Assembly (NCBI RefSeq): GCF_907165205.1
Contig: NC_058195.1
Coordinates: 2,604,001-2,668,000 of the forward strand
Source: Coccinella septempunctata
Lineage: Eukaryota; Arthropoda; Insecta; Coleoptera; Coccinellidae
Direction: 5' to 3'
Length of the DNA stretch: 64,000 bases
Shown here in pieces: positions 1-12,523 of this stretch. The translations under genes and the position numbers were made by a program. Numbering within the stretch: position 1 is the first letter of the stretch; every line of letters begins with the position of its first letter. The notes under the pieces are model-generated. The model did no database searches. It worked only from the letters and a program-made list of their open reading frames with translations, and was not told where the DNA came from.

Positions 1-595
1 ATTATGTTCTTTACAATGAATAAGCTCACGCATTTATTCAGATTTTGTCCAAATTTTTAGGAAACAATTTAATGAATACAGGTAGGGTTATTATGAGGGT
101 GCTACAACTCTCTAGGAGTGCATTAAGATGTGTAAGATTAACCTCCAGAATCACGACATGAAATGTATTTCTCCTCTTTGAGAATGTATTCAAGCGCTAC
201 GATATTATCAACAGTGCATCAAACAATGTAATTAGCACTTCGTTTGAGGATGATACCGAATTAAAGCATTTTTCCACTTGGTGAAGCATATTGCCAACTG
301 TAATTAACCTGATACGCTCTACAGATAGCGGTAATGAAACAATTGAGCACGCATATCATCACAGTTTTCACGCATTCCATTTCAGTCAATCTTTCAAGTA
401 TGAAATCAAGTGATTAGTATGTCCATAATCAGACAGAATCATAGCTTTCCCCCTTATAGGATTCTCATTGTGTATAGTCTCTCCGTTCACAATGAATATG
501 ATCGTCACTTTATCAATGAAGAAAGAAAGAATTATCAGATTGTTTCAAATTTTTATAAAATGAAACTGAAGTCGACAAATTCTTGTCTTCATATA
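1..595. other. AT-rich DNA without a recognised gene
   Basis: I see only short, low-quality open frames here and no repeat shared with the rest of the window. The right edge is the TA target site (594-595) of the adjoining mariner copy. Confidence 0.5.
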
Positions 596-1198
596 CGAAG
601 ATGTATTGATATCTAGTTAGCCTAGACCAGTTCCATGCATAAAAAAAATATTGCGTTACCATAGCAACGAACAATAACTCATCAGAAGTGTCAGTGTGAA
701 GTTTGAGGTCAAAAAAGTAAACCAGAGTTACGCAATAAATCAAAAGAAAGAAGATGTTCACTGAAATTGTGAAAATCGAAAAATTGGAGTATCGAGCCAT
801 CTTCAAGTACCTATATTCAAAAGGGTTAAGAAGTAAGCAGATTTTTACGAAGATATGCTTAATACCCTTGGTGATCAATGTCCTTCGTATGCGACCGTGA
901 AAAATTGGACTGCAAGCTTCAAAAGAGATAAATTTTCCATTGAAGATGATGACCGATCGGGAAGGCCAGTTTCTGTGTCAGTCCCCGAAAATATCGATGC
1001 AGTTCGTGTAAAGGTAGGAGCATCGCGTTCGATCTGTGCTCGATTTGAAAACGATGTAGACTGCTTAAACCGAATTGTTACTATGGATGAGACTTGGGTA
1101 CATTTCTACGATCCAGAAACAAAGCAACAATCGATGGACACTCTGGTTCTCCAAGACCTAAGAAGTTTCGTGACCAAGAATTTTTCAATATATCCTCG
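596..1198 (+). mobile_element. mariner deletion derivative, copy 1
   Basis: This is a short mariner-family DNA transposon flanked on both sides by TA (594-595 and 1199-1200), the target duplication of Tc1/mariner elements. Its left end (GATGTATTGATATCTAG) and right end (ATATATCCTCG) are the same imperfect inverted ends found on the longer copy at 1965-3245. At 603 bp it is less than half the length of that copy. At least two internal deletions remove the middle of the transposase and nearly all of its C-terminal part. It cannot encode an enzyme but keeps both ends, so it may have moved as a non-autonomous element. Confidence 0.85.
754..1190 (+). pseudogene. mariner transposase, deleted and frameshifted
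   Basis: The reading frame opens at an ATG at 754 with a mariner N-terminus (KLEYRAIFKYL, then KGLRSKQI). An extra T near 842 shifts it into the frame that continues with EDMLNTLGDQCPSYATVKNW and the linker RSGRPVSVSVPENIDA. The frame then jumps, across a deletion of the DNA-binding/linker region, to SICARFEND and the first catalytic block MDETWVHFYDPETKQQS. The second and third catalytic aspartates (DNAPAH and PDLAP in the copy at 1965-3245) are deleted. The enzyme would normally cut and paste the element by a D,D34D mechanism; this copy is inactive. Confidence 0.85.
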
Positions 1199-1209
1199 TA
1201 TTTGTTAGT

Positions 1210-1437
1210 TTGTTCCATACAAAATTAGATTTTGAGGAAGTTCCTGACAGCCCAGATGTTTCAAAGACAGAACAACGCATCGCACAGGCTCGAAATTGAA
1301 TCGATCAATCAAAACCTCTATCTACGATCTTTGGAAGCCGAGCAACAATGCTGTGAAAGAAGGACCGACTGACACCTATGGATTTCACAACACCAATGCC
1401 GAAAAATACAGACAGGCCGGTAGTCTGACTTTGATAG
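1210..1437 (+). pseudogene. decayed coding segment, family unknown
   Basis: One frame starting at 1210 reads as acidic and proline-rich protein-like sequence (for example FEEVPDSPDVSKTEQRIAQA, then after a stop STIFGSRATML, then RLTPMDFTTPMPKNTDRPVV), broken by stop codons at about 1297 and 1351. The composition is unlike the AT-rich surroundings. I do not recognise the family; a retroelement Gag-like protein or a broken host exon are both possible. The mariner copy at 596-1198 sits directly against its left side. Confidence 0.3.
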
Positions 1438-1964
1438 ACGCCCGCTGTCACAATTTCGTACCCCAAGAGATGACAGCTATTAAGATAGCATTATTGCATT
1501 ATTCTGTTTGCTAATTTTTCACGTCCCTCTTATCTTAATACATTCTAATTATATGCATAGTCCTATTTGTGTACAGATTCGCTTAAAAACGTTGTTACGA
1601 CCGTGCATGGGAATATGAAAAGTGAATTACTTAACTGTATGGGAACTGGACTGGCATCTTCTATTGTTGCCTCTTGATGGCGTTTTTAAACGACTGCAAT
1701 TTTATTCAAAACGACGTTGCGGGAATATTTGGGTCAGGATTAGGATCTTTTTGTGTGTTTGTGTCATTTCGAAGTTCACGTGCCGACCTGGGGTTTTATT
1801 AATGAGAGAAAATGCGAAAGCATTAATCATTATTGAGGCGAAAAGGGAACAGCGTTTTCTAAGGAAATTGCGAAGTTTGCTTTGTCGTTACGAGGAATTT
1901 TAGACCGACTAGATTGTATGTGCTTGCTGAAAACTTAGGGAAGTGACAAATCTATACGATTATA
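1438..1964. other. Spacer between two mariner copies
   Basis: AT-rich DNA with no recognised gene or repeat. It ends in the TA target site (1963-1964) of the next mariner copy. Confidence 0.5.
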
Positions 1965-3245
1965 CGAGGATATATTGAAAATATCTCAGCCTACTATAGA
2001 ACCAAACAAAATTTCAATGTCAAAATATTTTATTACTCAACATATTCTCCTCTTAATTGGAAACATTTATTACAGCGAACCTGCAACGTCTCTAGACCTT
2101 TCAAAAAAATGTTTCTTCTTTCTCTACAAACCAGACCTCCACAGCTTTGATTACCTCCTCATTAGAAGAAAATTTACGACTTTTAAACTTTTTTTCAGTT
2201 GAGGAAAGGGATGATGGTTGGATGGAGCCAAATCTGGTTAACGAGGGGGGTGTTCTACTAATCCAAACCCTAAATCACGAATTTTTTACATGGCAACATA
2301 AGATTAGTGTGCAGGGGCGTTGTCCTCCAAAAACAAAACACCTTCAGATAGCTTTCCGCGTCTTTTCTCTTCAATTTTTTCTCGAGAAGTGGTCAGTAAT
2401 GTCGAATAGTAATCTCCGAATATTGTTATATCCTTATCTAAAAAATCAATCATGATTACTCCATGGCAATCCCAAAAAAACTGAAGCAATAACTTCTTCA
2501 GCAGATTTTTGAACACGATTCTTCTTAGGTCTTGGAGAACCAGAGTGTCGCCATTCCATCGATTGTTACTTTGTTTCTGGATCGTAAAAATGTACCCAAG
2601 TCTCATCCATAGTAACAATTCTGTTTAAGAAGTCTACATCGTTTTCAAATCGAGCACAGATTGAACGCCATGCTTCTACCCTTGCACGCTTTTCGTCAAC
2701 ATTCAAACATTTGGGGATCCCTTTTGCAGCAATTTTTCTCATGTCCACATTGACGTGAACTATATGATGAACGCGTTCGTATGAAATATTCAGTGCTTCA
2801 GATATCCGTTTTAGCTCAATTCGACGGTCTGATAAAATCATGTCATGAATTGCATCGATATTTTCGGGGACTGACACAGAAACTGTCCTTCCCGATCGGC
2901 CATCATCTTCAATGGAAAATTTACGTCTTTTGAAGCTTCCAGTCTAATTTTTCACGGTCACATACGAATGACATTGATCACCAAGGGTATTAAGGGTATC
3001 TTCGTAAATCTGCTTAGCTCTTAACCCTTTTAAATACTGGTATACTTGATGATGACTCGATACTCCAATTTTTCGATTTTCAAAATTTCGGTGGACATCT
3101 TCTTTCCTGCAATTTATTCCGTAACCCTGGTTTACTTTTTTGACCTCAAAGTTCACACTGACACTTCTAATGAGTTGCTATGGTAATGCAATATATTTTT
3201 CATGCATAGAATTGGTCTAGGCTAACTAGATATCAATACATCCTC
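1965..3245 (-). mobile_element. Full-length mariner transposon, copy 2
   Basis: This 1281 bp element is flanked by TA (1963-1964 and 3246-3247). Its ends form imperfect inverted repeats: CGAGGATATATTG at the left and, read on the minus strand, GAGGATGTATTGATATCTAG at the right. Length and gene content match a complete mariner element. It runs opposite to the derivative at 596-1198. It carries one transposase gene, which is broken. It serves as the local reference for the three deleted copies in the window. Confidence 0.9.
2033..3098 (-). pseudogene. mariner transposase, D,D34D type, disabled
   Basis: The minus-strand frame starts at the ATG at 3098 (MSTEILKIEKLEYR), with a helix-turn-helix N-terminal region, and would end near 2033, about 355 codons, close to the usual 345 of mariner transposases. 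A frameshift near 3040 and a Trp-to-stop change in the KNW motif near 2945 break the N-terminal domain. The middle is open from about 2877: PENIDAIHDMILSDRRIE, then ISYERVHHIVH, then the first catalytic block MDETWVHFYDPETK. Further frame changes follow. The second catalytic block (FLEDNAPAH) and the third (PDLAPSN) can be read in different frames. The enzyme would bind the inverted ends and cut and paste the element; this copy cannot. Confidence 0.9.
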
Positions 3246-3247
3246 TA

Positions 3248-6200
3248 ACACGGACTTCCACACTTCTTATAAGAGTAAGGGTCAAGAATTTTCTTCAGTC
3301 ATCATCAACATCAAAATTTTTGTTTCAAAATACCCGTAGTTTTTCAGATTCCGATTCCCTCAACTTCATTATGGTCTTAATGGTTCAAAATCACGCCATC
3401 AGGGTCCGTCATCATCCGAATAGTAGATTTCCCCATCACTTATAGTATTACTTTTCGTTTCACGAGTCATAATACTCATCACAGCATTGTTATATCATCC
3501 TCTTGAAATACCACGCTTAAAAAATCGTGAACGTCTTTCTTGCCAAGAGTATACTCGAGAATAACAAATGAAGTCGTTCAATCATCCAATATACTTCATT
3601 ATGGGTTACATCAATAATAACGAAACGAAGAATGCGAACACTTTTAGATACAGCTTGTGTTCGACATAGTAATATGAATGGAATTGAAAGTTTCGATTCG
3701 TCAAATTGTCTTGTAAGAAATAAATTTTTTCTTCGATTTGTTCAACTTGATCAGTTTGTGTTCAAAGATGCAGAATATCAAGTGATTTCTTCCCTCCTTA
3801 TTCGAAATATTGTGCTTGAAAAGTTTGAAGACTTCATTATCCATAAAAATGGGGCAAAGAAATATTCTCCAGATTCTTAATTCACAATGAACGACGATTC
3901 AATAAAAACCTTCTGTGCTCAGGAGTAGGATTGAACTACAGATTCATGAGATTGTAATTACTTGTTCTTCTTTCACCAAATCATAATTAAAAATCATATT
4001 TCTCCAGAAATTTCGGTGGATTTTTAGGATCATCTAGGGATCACGAAATCTTCGATGCTTTCCACAGTTTTCATCACAATCAATAAAGGAACAATTCCCG
4101 AGTTGGGATGAAACAATAGAGTACCATCAAGTTCGTTCTTCTATGAATAAATTATTCAAATCTTCATGTCTGTCACGTCACCATGAAGGACAACATCCGC
4201 CTCGGAGATCTTACGTACATCAAACAAAAAATTAATAATAATACAATGCACTTTCGCTTAATTTCACGGTTCAAATTAAACGACAGTTATTTCTTACACG
4301 GGACAGGACATGTCAACACGTAATTATATAGAAAGTGTAACATTTTCGTCTATTTTTTTCTAGCACGACGGAGAGGATGACAATCGGTCTGGATCTGAAG
4401 CATATAATTCAATTATTCTACGGATTTAGCCAAGAAATTTGACTTTTACTTGTTGCATATTCAGTGAAATATCAGAGCAACCTACGTATTCGAATGTTTA
4501 GCATGAAATTCACTATTCAAATTCGTTGCTCTTCCTTGATGATAGAGTGGAGGACAATATTAATAATTATTATCGTTAAAAATTTCGAATTTGCAATTCA
4601 AATCTCGATCATAGTATTTGGGAAGATCCTCAATTATAGTGATAGCTGAATATATTATTGAATGCGAAAATCACACTTCATTATCGTATAATGGACAGTG
4701 AATTAAATTAAATGAAGAATATAGAACCTAAAGACGCTAGAATTATATCAAGAATAAACTTCATTCCTTTCTATAGCATCAGCTCGAAGTGATAAATACA
4801 TTATCAAGTAAACGCGATGAATGAAATCATCGATCGCCATCAATATAAAAAAATTCTCGAATGAATTATTCATATATGTCCCAACCCATCACATCTACTG
4901 ACCCAACAGAAGTGTAACTAGATCAAGATCGTCTCTGGGAATCAACAATAAATGATGTGATCCAATTAAAGGCCATCCGCGAGAAGAGACAATGATTTAT
5001 TTTGTAACAATAATGCGTCGACAACGCGTACTGTTACCGTACTACAAGAAACACACTAGTGTGACCCTGAATACGGCGCTGTTGTGAACACGCTGTGCGT
5101 TAATTGACCTTCATTTACCTAATACTGCCCACAAAAAGTAGGGCCTTAAGGGCACCATACACGTCGAGATTGTGCAGACCCAACTAATCTGGTTTTGAGA
5201 TCGATTTTTGAACACTAAAAGTGTTTGATTCACTTTCATTTGAATCTACGAGCAAATTTCAACATTACACTTTCATTTTACTCATTGTATTTGATTCCTC
5301 AGTTCAAAAGCTTCACAATAACCTCAAGACAATACAGTTCTTTTGATCTATGGCTCCCTTAACGCGGAGATAAAGTGTTGAAGACCCAACAAATGAGCCA
5401 ACATCATCATCTGCTGGTTATTACGTTATAAATGAACGTATTCAACAATTGCGGGAACATATATTGTTTGAGAGAATAAAGTGTTGATTAAGCAAACTCC
5501 AGATTCGCAATTTGTCCTCTGAAGAATTCAAGAACAATTAGCCATTGTGTTTACCGCTTAATGGTGGTAGCGGCTTGAAAATTAAAACCTCTTGCTGGAC
5601 TATGTAATGGCTCTTTCAATTTGGCTGTTGCTAATTGGAAAAGTGTCCGGAATTTCCAAGATAAAACTAAATGTAGAAGACATTTTTTGCTCCTCCAGAC
5701 CAAAATTGTATCGAACATGTCACAGTGAATACACGCTTACCTGATCCACTATGCAGACATTACAAGATGTTCCTTATGCTTTTATGCGAAAATGCACCAT
5801 AACTTCTTCATTTTCATACTTCCGTCAAAACTGACGTTAACGAACTGACATCGATGGTCAAAGTTCAGATAATTTTCTCTGATCATCGATAGAAAATAAT
5901 TTAATTCTGTGAAATGTCACTCGATTTTTCGTAGATGTCAGAATTCGATTCTTGTTGTCATTTCCCGTGAACCACTCAGCGATATAACAATTTCCGAGGA
6001 AAAAACAATAATTGTCGCTCTTCTCCGAACAGAGCAGCTAAGAGCGTTTAGAAATCAATCAATCTCCTGCATCTAATGTGGAGAAACTAATTCCTCAATT
6101 ATCTTCCAGAGCCCGAGATAACCATCTTCTCAATCAGGAAAGACATGCATCACAATTCCAGATACTCCGAGAATTTCTATGCCAGTAATTCTTCCCATGA

Positions 6201-6890
6201 CGAAAACGGTGTAATTGGTTCATTCCTACGAAAAAATTGTACGCGCGTTTTTGCGTAATAAAACCCGATGTGAAAATATGGAATAACTCACTCTGCTCGC
6301 GGTCGGAGACCATGTGAACGCTCCACGGTTTTTACGGAGCGATGGAGGATTTTTTTATGGCACGAACGACACGATCACACGAGTTTTAAGCTTCGAAGGA
6401 GTGAGAATTTCCGGTTTTCAAAATCGAAACACGATTTTCTAAGAAGGTATGGCTCCATTGTAACTGTTCCTAGACCCTGAGAGCTGTCTTCACAGCCACC
6501 TCCTCAACGCTAACATGTCTCTTCCTCCTACTAAAGAACTTTCAACCCTTCAGATGTTAAATCTTGATTAGGTTAACTTATGTGGAACACGTTGTCAAAC
6601 ACCTTCTAGTAGATATCAAGATCTGTCCTAGAAATTTCTGTAGAAGCCACTGGAACAATGTGATGTTCAATAGCATTTTTCTCCACACATAGTCTAAGAC
6701 TACATGCTCTACTGATGAAGAGAATGATATATCACCATCAAGAACATGAGGAGTTTTATCAATCTGATGGATCTGGTCAGAGAGAGCAAAGAAAACAACG
6801 AACACCAAGTCCAGGCAAGATCCAGGGCAGTTGTTTGTTAGATAGAAAAAGTCACATCAAGCTATTCGGGAACTTAGAGATTATTGTAAG
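3248..6890. other. Long gene-free AT-rich stretch
   Basis: No gene, RNA or repeat recognised in about 3.6 kb. Open frames are short and biased by AT content. A GC-richer patch lies near 6240-6345 and includes a small hairpin with arms CGCTCC and GGAGCG. Nothing suggests coding. Confidence 0.5.
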
Positions 6891-6899
6891 TACCTAGAG

Positions 6900-7930
6900 A
6901 GTTCTTCAGTTGATGACAGCATAAACTTGGTTGAAAATAGCAACAGTTCCACGAGTTTTAGCTTTTGAAAGCGAGTGTTCTTTAGCTTCCTTCCTACCAT
7001 ATCTATTCAAATACCTTCTCTGGATTGAGATCATCAACTTCCCAGAGAAAAGCTTTCCATGTTTATTCATTTGTGCTCAGATAGATGAATCAGTGGAGTA
7101 GATGCATAAAAATAGAATCACATCAAAATGGGAAACCGGCAGATTTCCTTGAAGGACTCAGTACATCTTCTTAGAGTAGCTGTCGATTCAGCACATGTTT
7201 ACAAATTACATTCCACTTTTTTCACTAGGCATCTGATTCCATTGAATGGTATACAGATTATTCAAAACCACGACAGAGGTTGGCGCTGGCAGAAATACTT
7301 GCAATCAAAAGATGCGTAGACATATACCTGGACATCAAGAAACTATCAAGAATGTGGTCCATTCTGATAGACAAGCTACTACCAGAGCACTGATCTTCCA
7401 TGTGATCCACTCAAAGCTGATATGGGAATGTCAAAGGAAACTTAATGAAATAGTCAAGAATAACAAGGTCTCTTCAGTATGGTCACTCTGGAATCAAAGG
7501 AACCAGAAGGCCAACATATTCGACACCTACTGGCCCAAAGCCTTTCTGTGGTGAAGGAAAATGAACCTATAGGTACCAAATAATTTCTGGAGAATGGAGA
7601 GACCAGAAATGTCCTACTGTATCCTTCGTCCAGAGTTTTAAAACTCCAAAAGTATTTGGAGCTGAGCAAGAATAAGTTGAGCCTCCTCACTGGCTTCCCC
7701 ACAGAAAATTGGAAAGCATATTAGGAGAATGGGACTTGCAGAAACTGACGAGTGTATATTCTGTAAGGTAGAGGAGAAAACGCCTCTCAGACACTGGAGT
7801 TCATTGAAACTTTTGAGCTGGAAGGCGAGCTCTAGATGATGCAGTTTTGAAAACAGCTCTGGTGGAGGGCAGAATAGACTTAAGGTCGAAGTGAAATGTA
7901 GCCCACTCAGCAAACTATAAACCATCTGCT
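6900..7930 (+). pseudogene. Non-LTR retrotransposon remnant: RNase H and Cys/His motif
   Basis: An old plus-strand fragment of the 3' half of an RNase H-bearing non-LTR element. In shifting frames I read LALAEILAIKRCVD near 7283-7320, SDRQATTRAL near 7361, then SKLIWECQRKLNEIVKNNKV near 7415-7470. These match the order of a retroelement RNase H domain (AEI.AI..C, SDSQAA..AL, SKL..EC...L). Further on, LLTGF near 7675 and MGLAETDECIFCKVEEKTPL near 7733-7785 match the Cys/His motif that follows RNase H in the LOA/I/R1-type group. Frameshifts and stops are frequent and no catalytic set is complete. Similar fragments lie at 22730, 29560 and 30172, all on the same strand. Confidence 0.6.
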
Positions 7931-8995
7931 TCCAGATCCGCCGGCAACACTAGGACTGTGAAATGTTACCACCATTTCGCTTCTGAATGGACCGTTCCAA
8001 ACATCTACAACTACCAGAAGGCTTTGTCTTACTGAACTGACATACTGTGGAGCACACCAGCGTCTGAAACTCTTCTAGAGGTGACAAACCTTTCAGTAGG
8101 TAGAGTGGAAAAAAAGTGAAAATCATTATTTTAACAAGTCTCGCAACAACAAGAGCCATAAGTACCCTAGACCTGGGGTCAAAACAGACACGGTCGACCA
8201 GAAAAAACCATCTGCGCTGGTATGACGGCACGTAGACTCGTAACCATCTGCAATTCCTGAACAATGAGCCGAACCACGCCGTGTACCAGCGATTCGAGAG
8301 AGGTCAGAGGTGGCACGTGACGTCCCTAATGAACCGACACGCGTTCAATTCATAGATCGGCCTACTACGACCGTCGTGTTCGCGCGCCTCGCTTACGCCA
8401 TCTTTATTACAATATTGCCAACATCACGACTTCAAACGGTTACCATCGCGGGCTGATTGTTTTTAATTAAGACCGAATTCACTCTTCGTTGGTCGCTTTG
8501 TCAGGTTCACAGGGTCCGTTATGGCTGTTAACGAGATTTCTGATAAGGTCGACGATGTCTAGTATCATCTCTTCGGTGCTGACGTCATGTTCTGTACGGC
8601 GGATCGGATTAATAATCCTTCGGCGTGTCGGTATGTCCGGAACCTTGTGGATGGAGAGGATGGTTTGGAGTGTGGAGAATGTCTTCTTCCATATTTGGGG
8701 AAAATGAAGGCTGTTGGTGGAATTTGGTTGGCTACGAGAGACACCCAGTCATATCCTGAACGTTTCACCAATAAAGGTTCCCTGGGTTGTATCAAGAGCT
8801 TCTTGTACATCTGTTGTCAGATCAATAAAGGTATTCCAGTTTCTACGTATATGACAACTCAAAGATTAAGCCTTCAACATGGATGTAAACCAACGAATAA
8901 AGATGTTACTGCTATCAGGAAGAAGCACTGAGATGTCCTGTCATCGTTTGAAAGATGTCATATGATTGACGAAGGAAACAACAACGTATTTTGAG
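7931..8995. other. Unassigned DNA with a GC-rich patch
   Basis: No gene recognised. 8240-8430 is clearly richer in GC than its flanks and contains CACGTGACGTC (an E-box overlapping a CRE-like site). Both strands of 8560-8930 carry open frames of 80-115 codons, none of a family I know. Confidence 0.35.
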
Positions 8996-8999
8996 CCTG

Positions 9000-9375
9000 G
9001 TTTCCCTAAGACTAGGAAAATGCACATATTGCAGAAAACAATTTCAAAAGAATAATAAAACAGAAAGAAGAACAATCAGGCTAAATTGTGAAGGACTGGA
9101 TCATTCCAAAAGTTTCTTCAAAATGATAACATTGAAGATCTGAAACACATCTGGATCTAAGCAGGAACATTTTGGAACATAACTTCAATCCAAAATATCT
9201 AGGGTTTAAGCAGGATTCCTCGCTGAATTTCAAAGCATATTTGGAAAATTTACGTCTGAAGTTGAAAACTAGGAATAATATCCTGCATAAACTAACTGGT
9301 ACTTCATGGGATGCTGATGAACTGTTCTTCGAACGGCAGCCCTAGCTTTGGCTTTTTGGGTGTCTGAATATTTAA
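9000..9375 (+). pseudogene. Non-LTR reverse transcriptase C-terminal remnant
   Basis: A degraded plus-strand fragment. The clearest run is at about 9178-9315: HNFNPKYLGFKQDSSLNFKA, then LRLKLKTRNNILHKLTGTSW. This is the typical thumb/connection region after the reverse-transcriptase palm in many Jockey- or RTE-like non-LTR elements. Upstream, weaker matches (CTYCRKQF, then NCEGLDHSKSFFKM) may belong to the same element. The frame breaks after TSWDAD and the sequence stops resembling the family after about 9370. A better preserved cousin lies at 38110-38648, where the next stretch of the protein is readable. It encodes no functional protein. Confidence 0.65.
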
Positions 9376-12239
9376 CCCCGTTTGGGTTAATAGATTTATT
9401 CCTCCATTTCCCCATTTTCTCAAATTTTCAAAGTTGTGCTTAACATTGCATCATAGAACATATTCCTAAGAAATTCTTGAAAAATGTCACAAAGTGGCGA
9501 ATGCGCAGGTAATGCTATTTTATGAAATGATGAGTGTCTGATTTTCATGACATAAAAACGTAAACTATGCACAAATCGTTCATAGGTCATGATCATTATA
9601 TGCAATTGCGAAATTTCCAATAGGATTCCACAAAAACTTCGCAAGGTAATAAAATTCTCGATCACCATTCTTCTTGGTTGTTTTATGTCTTCACGTGATG
9701 TCAAAACCGGAAATTTGAACGGATTTAGATGAATTTCAAGTTTCTCCTGAGAATACTCAATTTGCCTAACTGTCGACAGGATGCAGTTCATCTACGGTTT
9801 GACAGAATCACCTAAATGGACCGTTTTAGAGGAAGAAGACTTATGTAACTTCTGTCGAAACATGGCGATATGCTTAAACGGATAACGTGGAAGATTGAAC
9901 TCTCGTTAAAAATCATCGATGCTATTACGTAAAAGACGTCGACAATTAAGAGCTGCGCAATCTGACATTTTTTTCAAAACGAATTATTACATAGGTGGCT
10001 TCTTAAATAAGATGTCGGATACACTCTTCGTTTTTAAATTTGATCCAGAGCATATCTATAGGGTTTTACTCAACCCCAAGTTATGGTACCCACTCAATAA
10101 AAGTCAAGAAGAAATTTTCGAAAAAATACAATACTATAGATGGAAATCCTCAGAAGTAGAGAAAATGATTCATGAATCCTTGTTTATGAAGGAATGATCA
10201 TTCAAATGAAAAAGAATCCTCAACTGCTTTCATTTCCCAAGTTCGCAAAATATTTTTCGAATTAACATTTTCAGTACCCACCACTTTTTTTTTAAATCTG
10301 GCTCAAAAACAATCCATACAATATTAGAAAAAAAAACTAATTTGCAATACTTATAATAAATAGAGAATAACGAGGTTCATAGTAAAATATTGAATATTAT
10401 TATGATCATATCATGCGAAATGAAGAGGCATATCAAAAAAACACCATTTAAAAATGAATTACGTTGAAATTAACAACAGATTTAACCTAGGATAATAGAT
10501 AGAGAATATGCCACTAATAGAAATTGAACATTTTTCTGCAATTGCATCCTTATTTTATGGACCAATGAAAAACAGTATTGTGAATATCGAAAATACTCAA
10601 ATTAATGAAAAAATCTTGAATCCTTGCATTTTATACGGGAAATTTTCAATGATTTTCGAGATAAGTTGCAACTGATCATTGAAAATGAGCCCAGTGTTTT
10701 TGACCGCTCGCAGAAACCACAACAACATGAGCTATAACTTACAGTTCCTTTCAGTACCATAAATCAATACTTATTTCGATCGCTGATCACTCCAATGATC
10801 TTCAAACATGAAAAGACTGACCACTTAACTGTGATCAATGTGACAACAGGATATAAAAAAATGAATCAGTGAATTTTAATGACAATTGCCATTTTTATTT
10901 ATGTGCGCTACGGATGTTTATAGTTGACACAAATGTTAAGAACAGGATGCTTGTGCGTGAGATGTACCTAGTGATATCATTGTATTTTCCGATCAGTGTT
11001 TATACATCTAAGAATCGCTTAGCATTTTGGGAATTTTCCCGCATGGTAAATGAAGAACTCTTGGTGACTTCAACGCTTGGTAGAACGCGAAAATCAACAT
11101 TGAATAAGACGAAGACCAATAAATCTGCTGGCATTTCCCAAAGAACAATAAATTGTTTATTGCGTACCCAATCGCTTTTTACATACTGATGCATATTCTT
11201 CGGCATTATTGGTGCGTGAAATCATTTCAATACCGTTTTTTCAAGAGCATCTATCGATAAACCGTCAATCGTGCGCCAAATCAAGCATTAAATGATTTCT
11301 TTTGTGTAACATTTCACAGCATTTTTCCTATCATTATGTCGAAAGTGAGAAGAACGAAAGTTTGATCAATTTGATTTCGATCCCAATTCACTTCTTATCA
11401 AGTTCATGATGAAAGTACGCAATTTTGATGTGGTTCGAAAATACGCAGAGATGGAGATTATTTTGCGGTTTGCTACAGAACTGGGTCGAAAGAAAATGAT
11501 TTCGAGAGCTAACTTCAGTCCGAGTGAAAATGCAACTTAGGGTATCTTCGAAATTGATTTTGAAATTGGCAGTCAAAGAGGGTATCTTATAAGAATTTTC
11601 ATCTCTTTTCATAAACTTCGTTTGCAAGTAAATTCTTCAGGTTATCTCAGTTTTGTGGGTTGAAATGGTTGAGCTGACTCACCTTTATCTGATTTCACAG
11701 AAGAGCTACTTTGGGCACTCTTGGAATCTCATCTGGACCGAAATCTCTCCGGCACAATACAAGGCACAGAAATCGATTGCGACAGTTTCAAACCACATCA
11801 GTCAATAATCCTTTTTGTACTCTCGACAAGGAACGAAACACCTTCTAATTGAAGCACTTATGTCAAGACCTGAACGAGTCTCGGTAAGACACACTACAAG
11901 AGTCTGTTTATCTGGATATGATCCGTTAACAAGTTCACAGGTTCAACAACACCACGCCTCCAAGATGATATTTCAGCTCATGTAATAGTGGTTCACTTTT
12001 ATGCACAGGTCGAGGTTTTAAAGGTCCAGCGTCTTGGGAAATACAAGATTTCGCACTGTCAAAGGGAATTATTTATGGGATGATCACTTATACTGTCGCG
12101 TACGGTCATTTAGCGAAGTTGCAGTGTAAATTCGAGGAGATATGGATGCCGGTTAAGGCGCGAAACTGCGGAGACTTCAACGTTCGACCAAGAGCGAAAC
12201 CTTATCACCATCGAACTTGCGGTTATCAGTCTGGGGTTA
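9376..12239. other. Gene-free AT-rich stretch
   Basis: No gene recognised. An open frame of 92 codons at 9919-10197 (+) and one of 123 codons at 9420-9791 (-) resemble nothing I know and have AT-driven composition. From about 11640 the sequence gradually becomes less AT-rich toward 12100. Confidence 0.45.
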
Positions 12240-12390
12240 CGTAAATGACGTGCACGTGAACGAGGCAGGTACGTAGCAGGCTGAGCGTGCGTTCACAACA
12301 GCGGTCGAAAAGCGACTGATGATCACCGGCTAAGAGTACACAAGACACTGCTCCAGATCTGACGTTTTAGAGATCGAAAGTGTTTTGCGG
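12240..12390 (+). promoter_or_regulatory. Possible promoter upstream of a candidate first exon
   Basis: This GC-richer stretch contains TGACGTG directly followed by the E-box CACGTG (12253-12258), and no obvious TATA box. It lies just upstream of the candidate exon at 12391. Assignment rests on composition and position only. Confidence 0.2.
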
Positions 12391-12523
12391 ATGAACCGAG
12401 TTGATACCGTTTAGGTTTTGTTTCGCAGCGGTGATAGTGTTGGCGGGGCTGTGGTCAGTTCCTGGTGAAGGCAGTCTTGGACGGCGGCGCTGCTACCGAC
12501 CAGCAGGATGTGCCAACGGGCGG
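12391..12523 (+). pseudogene. Candidate first exon of a secreted protein, one frameshift
   Basis: An ATG at 12391 opens a frame that stops after seven codons. Starting at 12401 in the next frame there is an excellent signal-peptide-like sequence: RFCFAAVIVLAGLW followed by SVPGEG, then the basic run LGRRR. Removing a single T in the run at 12410-12412 would join the ATG to that frame. The frame reaches a plausible splice donor (CGG|GTAATT) at 12523/12524. I therefore read this as a possible first coding exon with a polar N-terminus, hydrophobic core and cleavage region. The single-base break could be a sequencing error, an allele or a real loss of function. No further exon can be tied to it and the mature protein is not recognisable. 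A chance hydrophobic frame remains possible. Confidence 0.3.

Noticed and set aside
513..878. 121-codon minus-strand frame over the first mariner copy
   Set aside because: Antisense shadow of the mariner 5' region.
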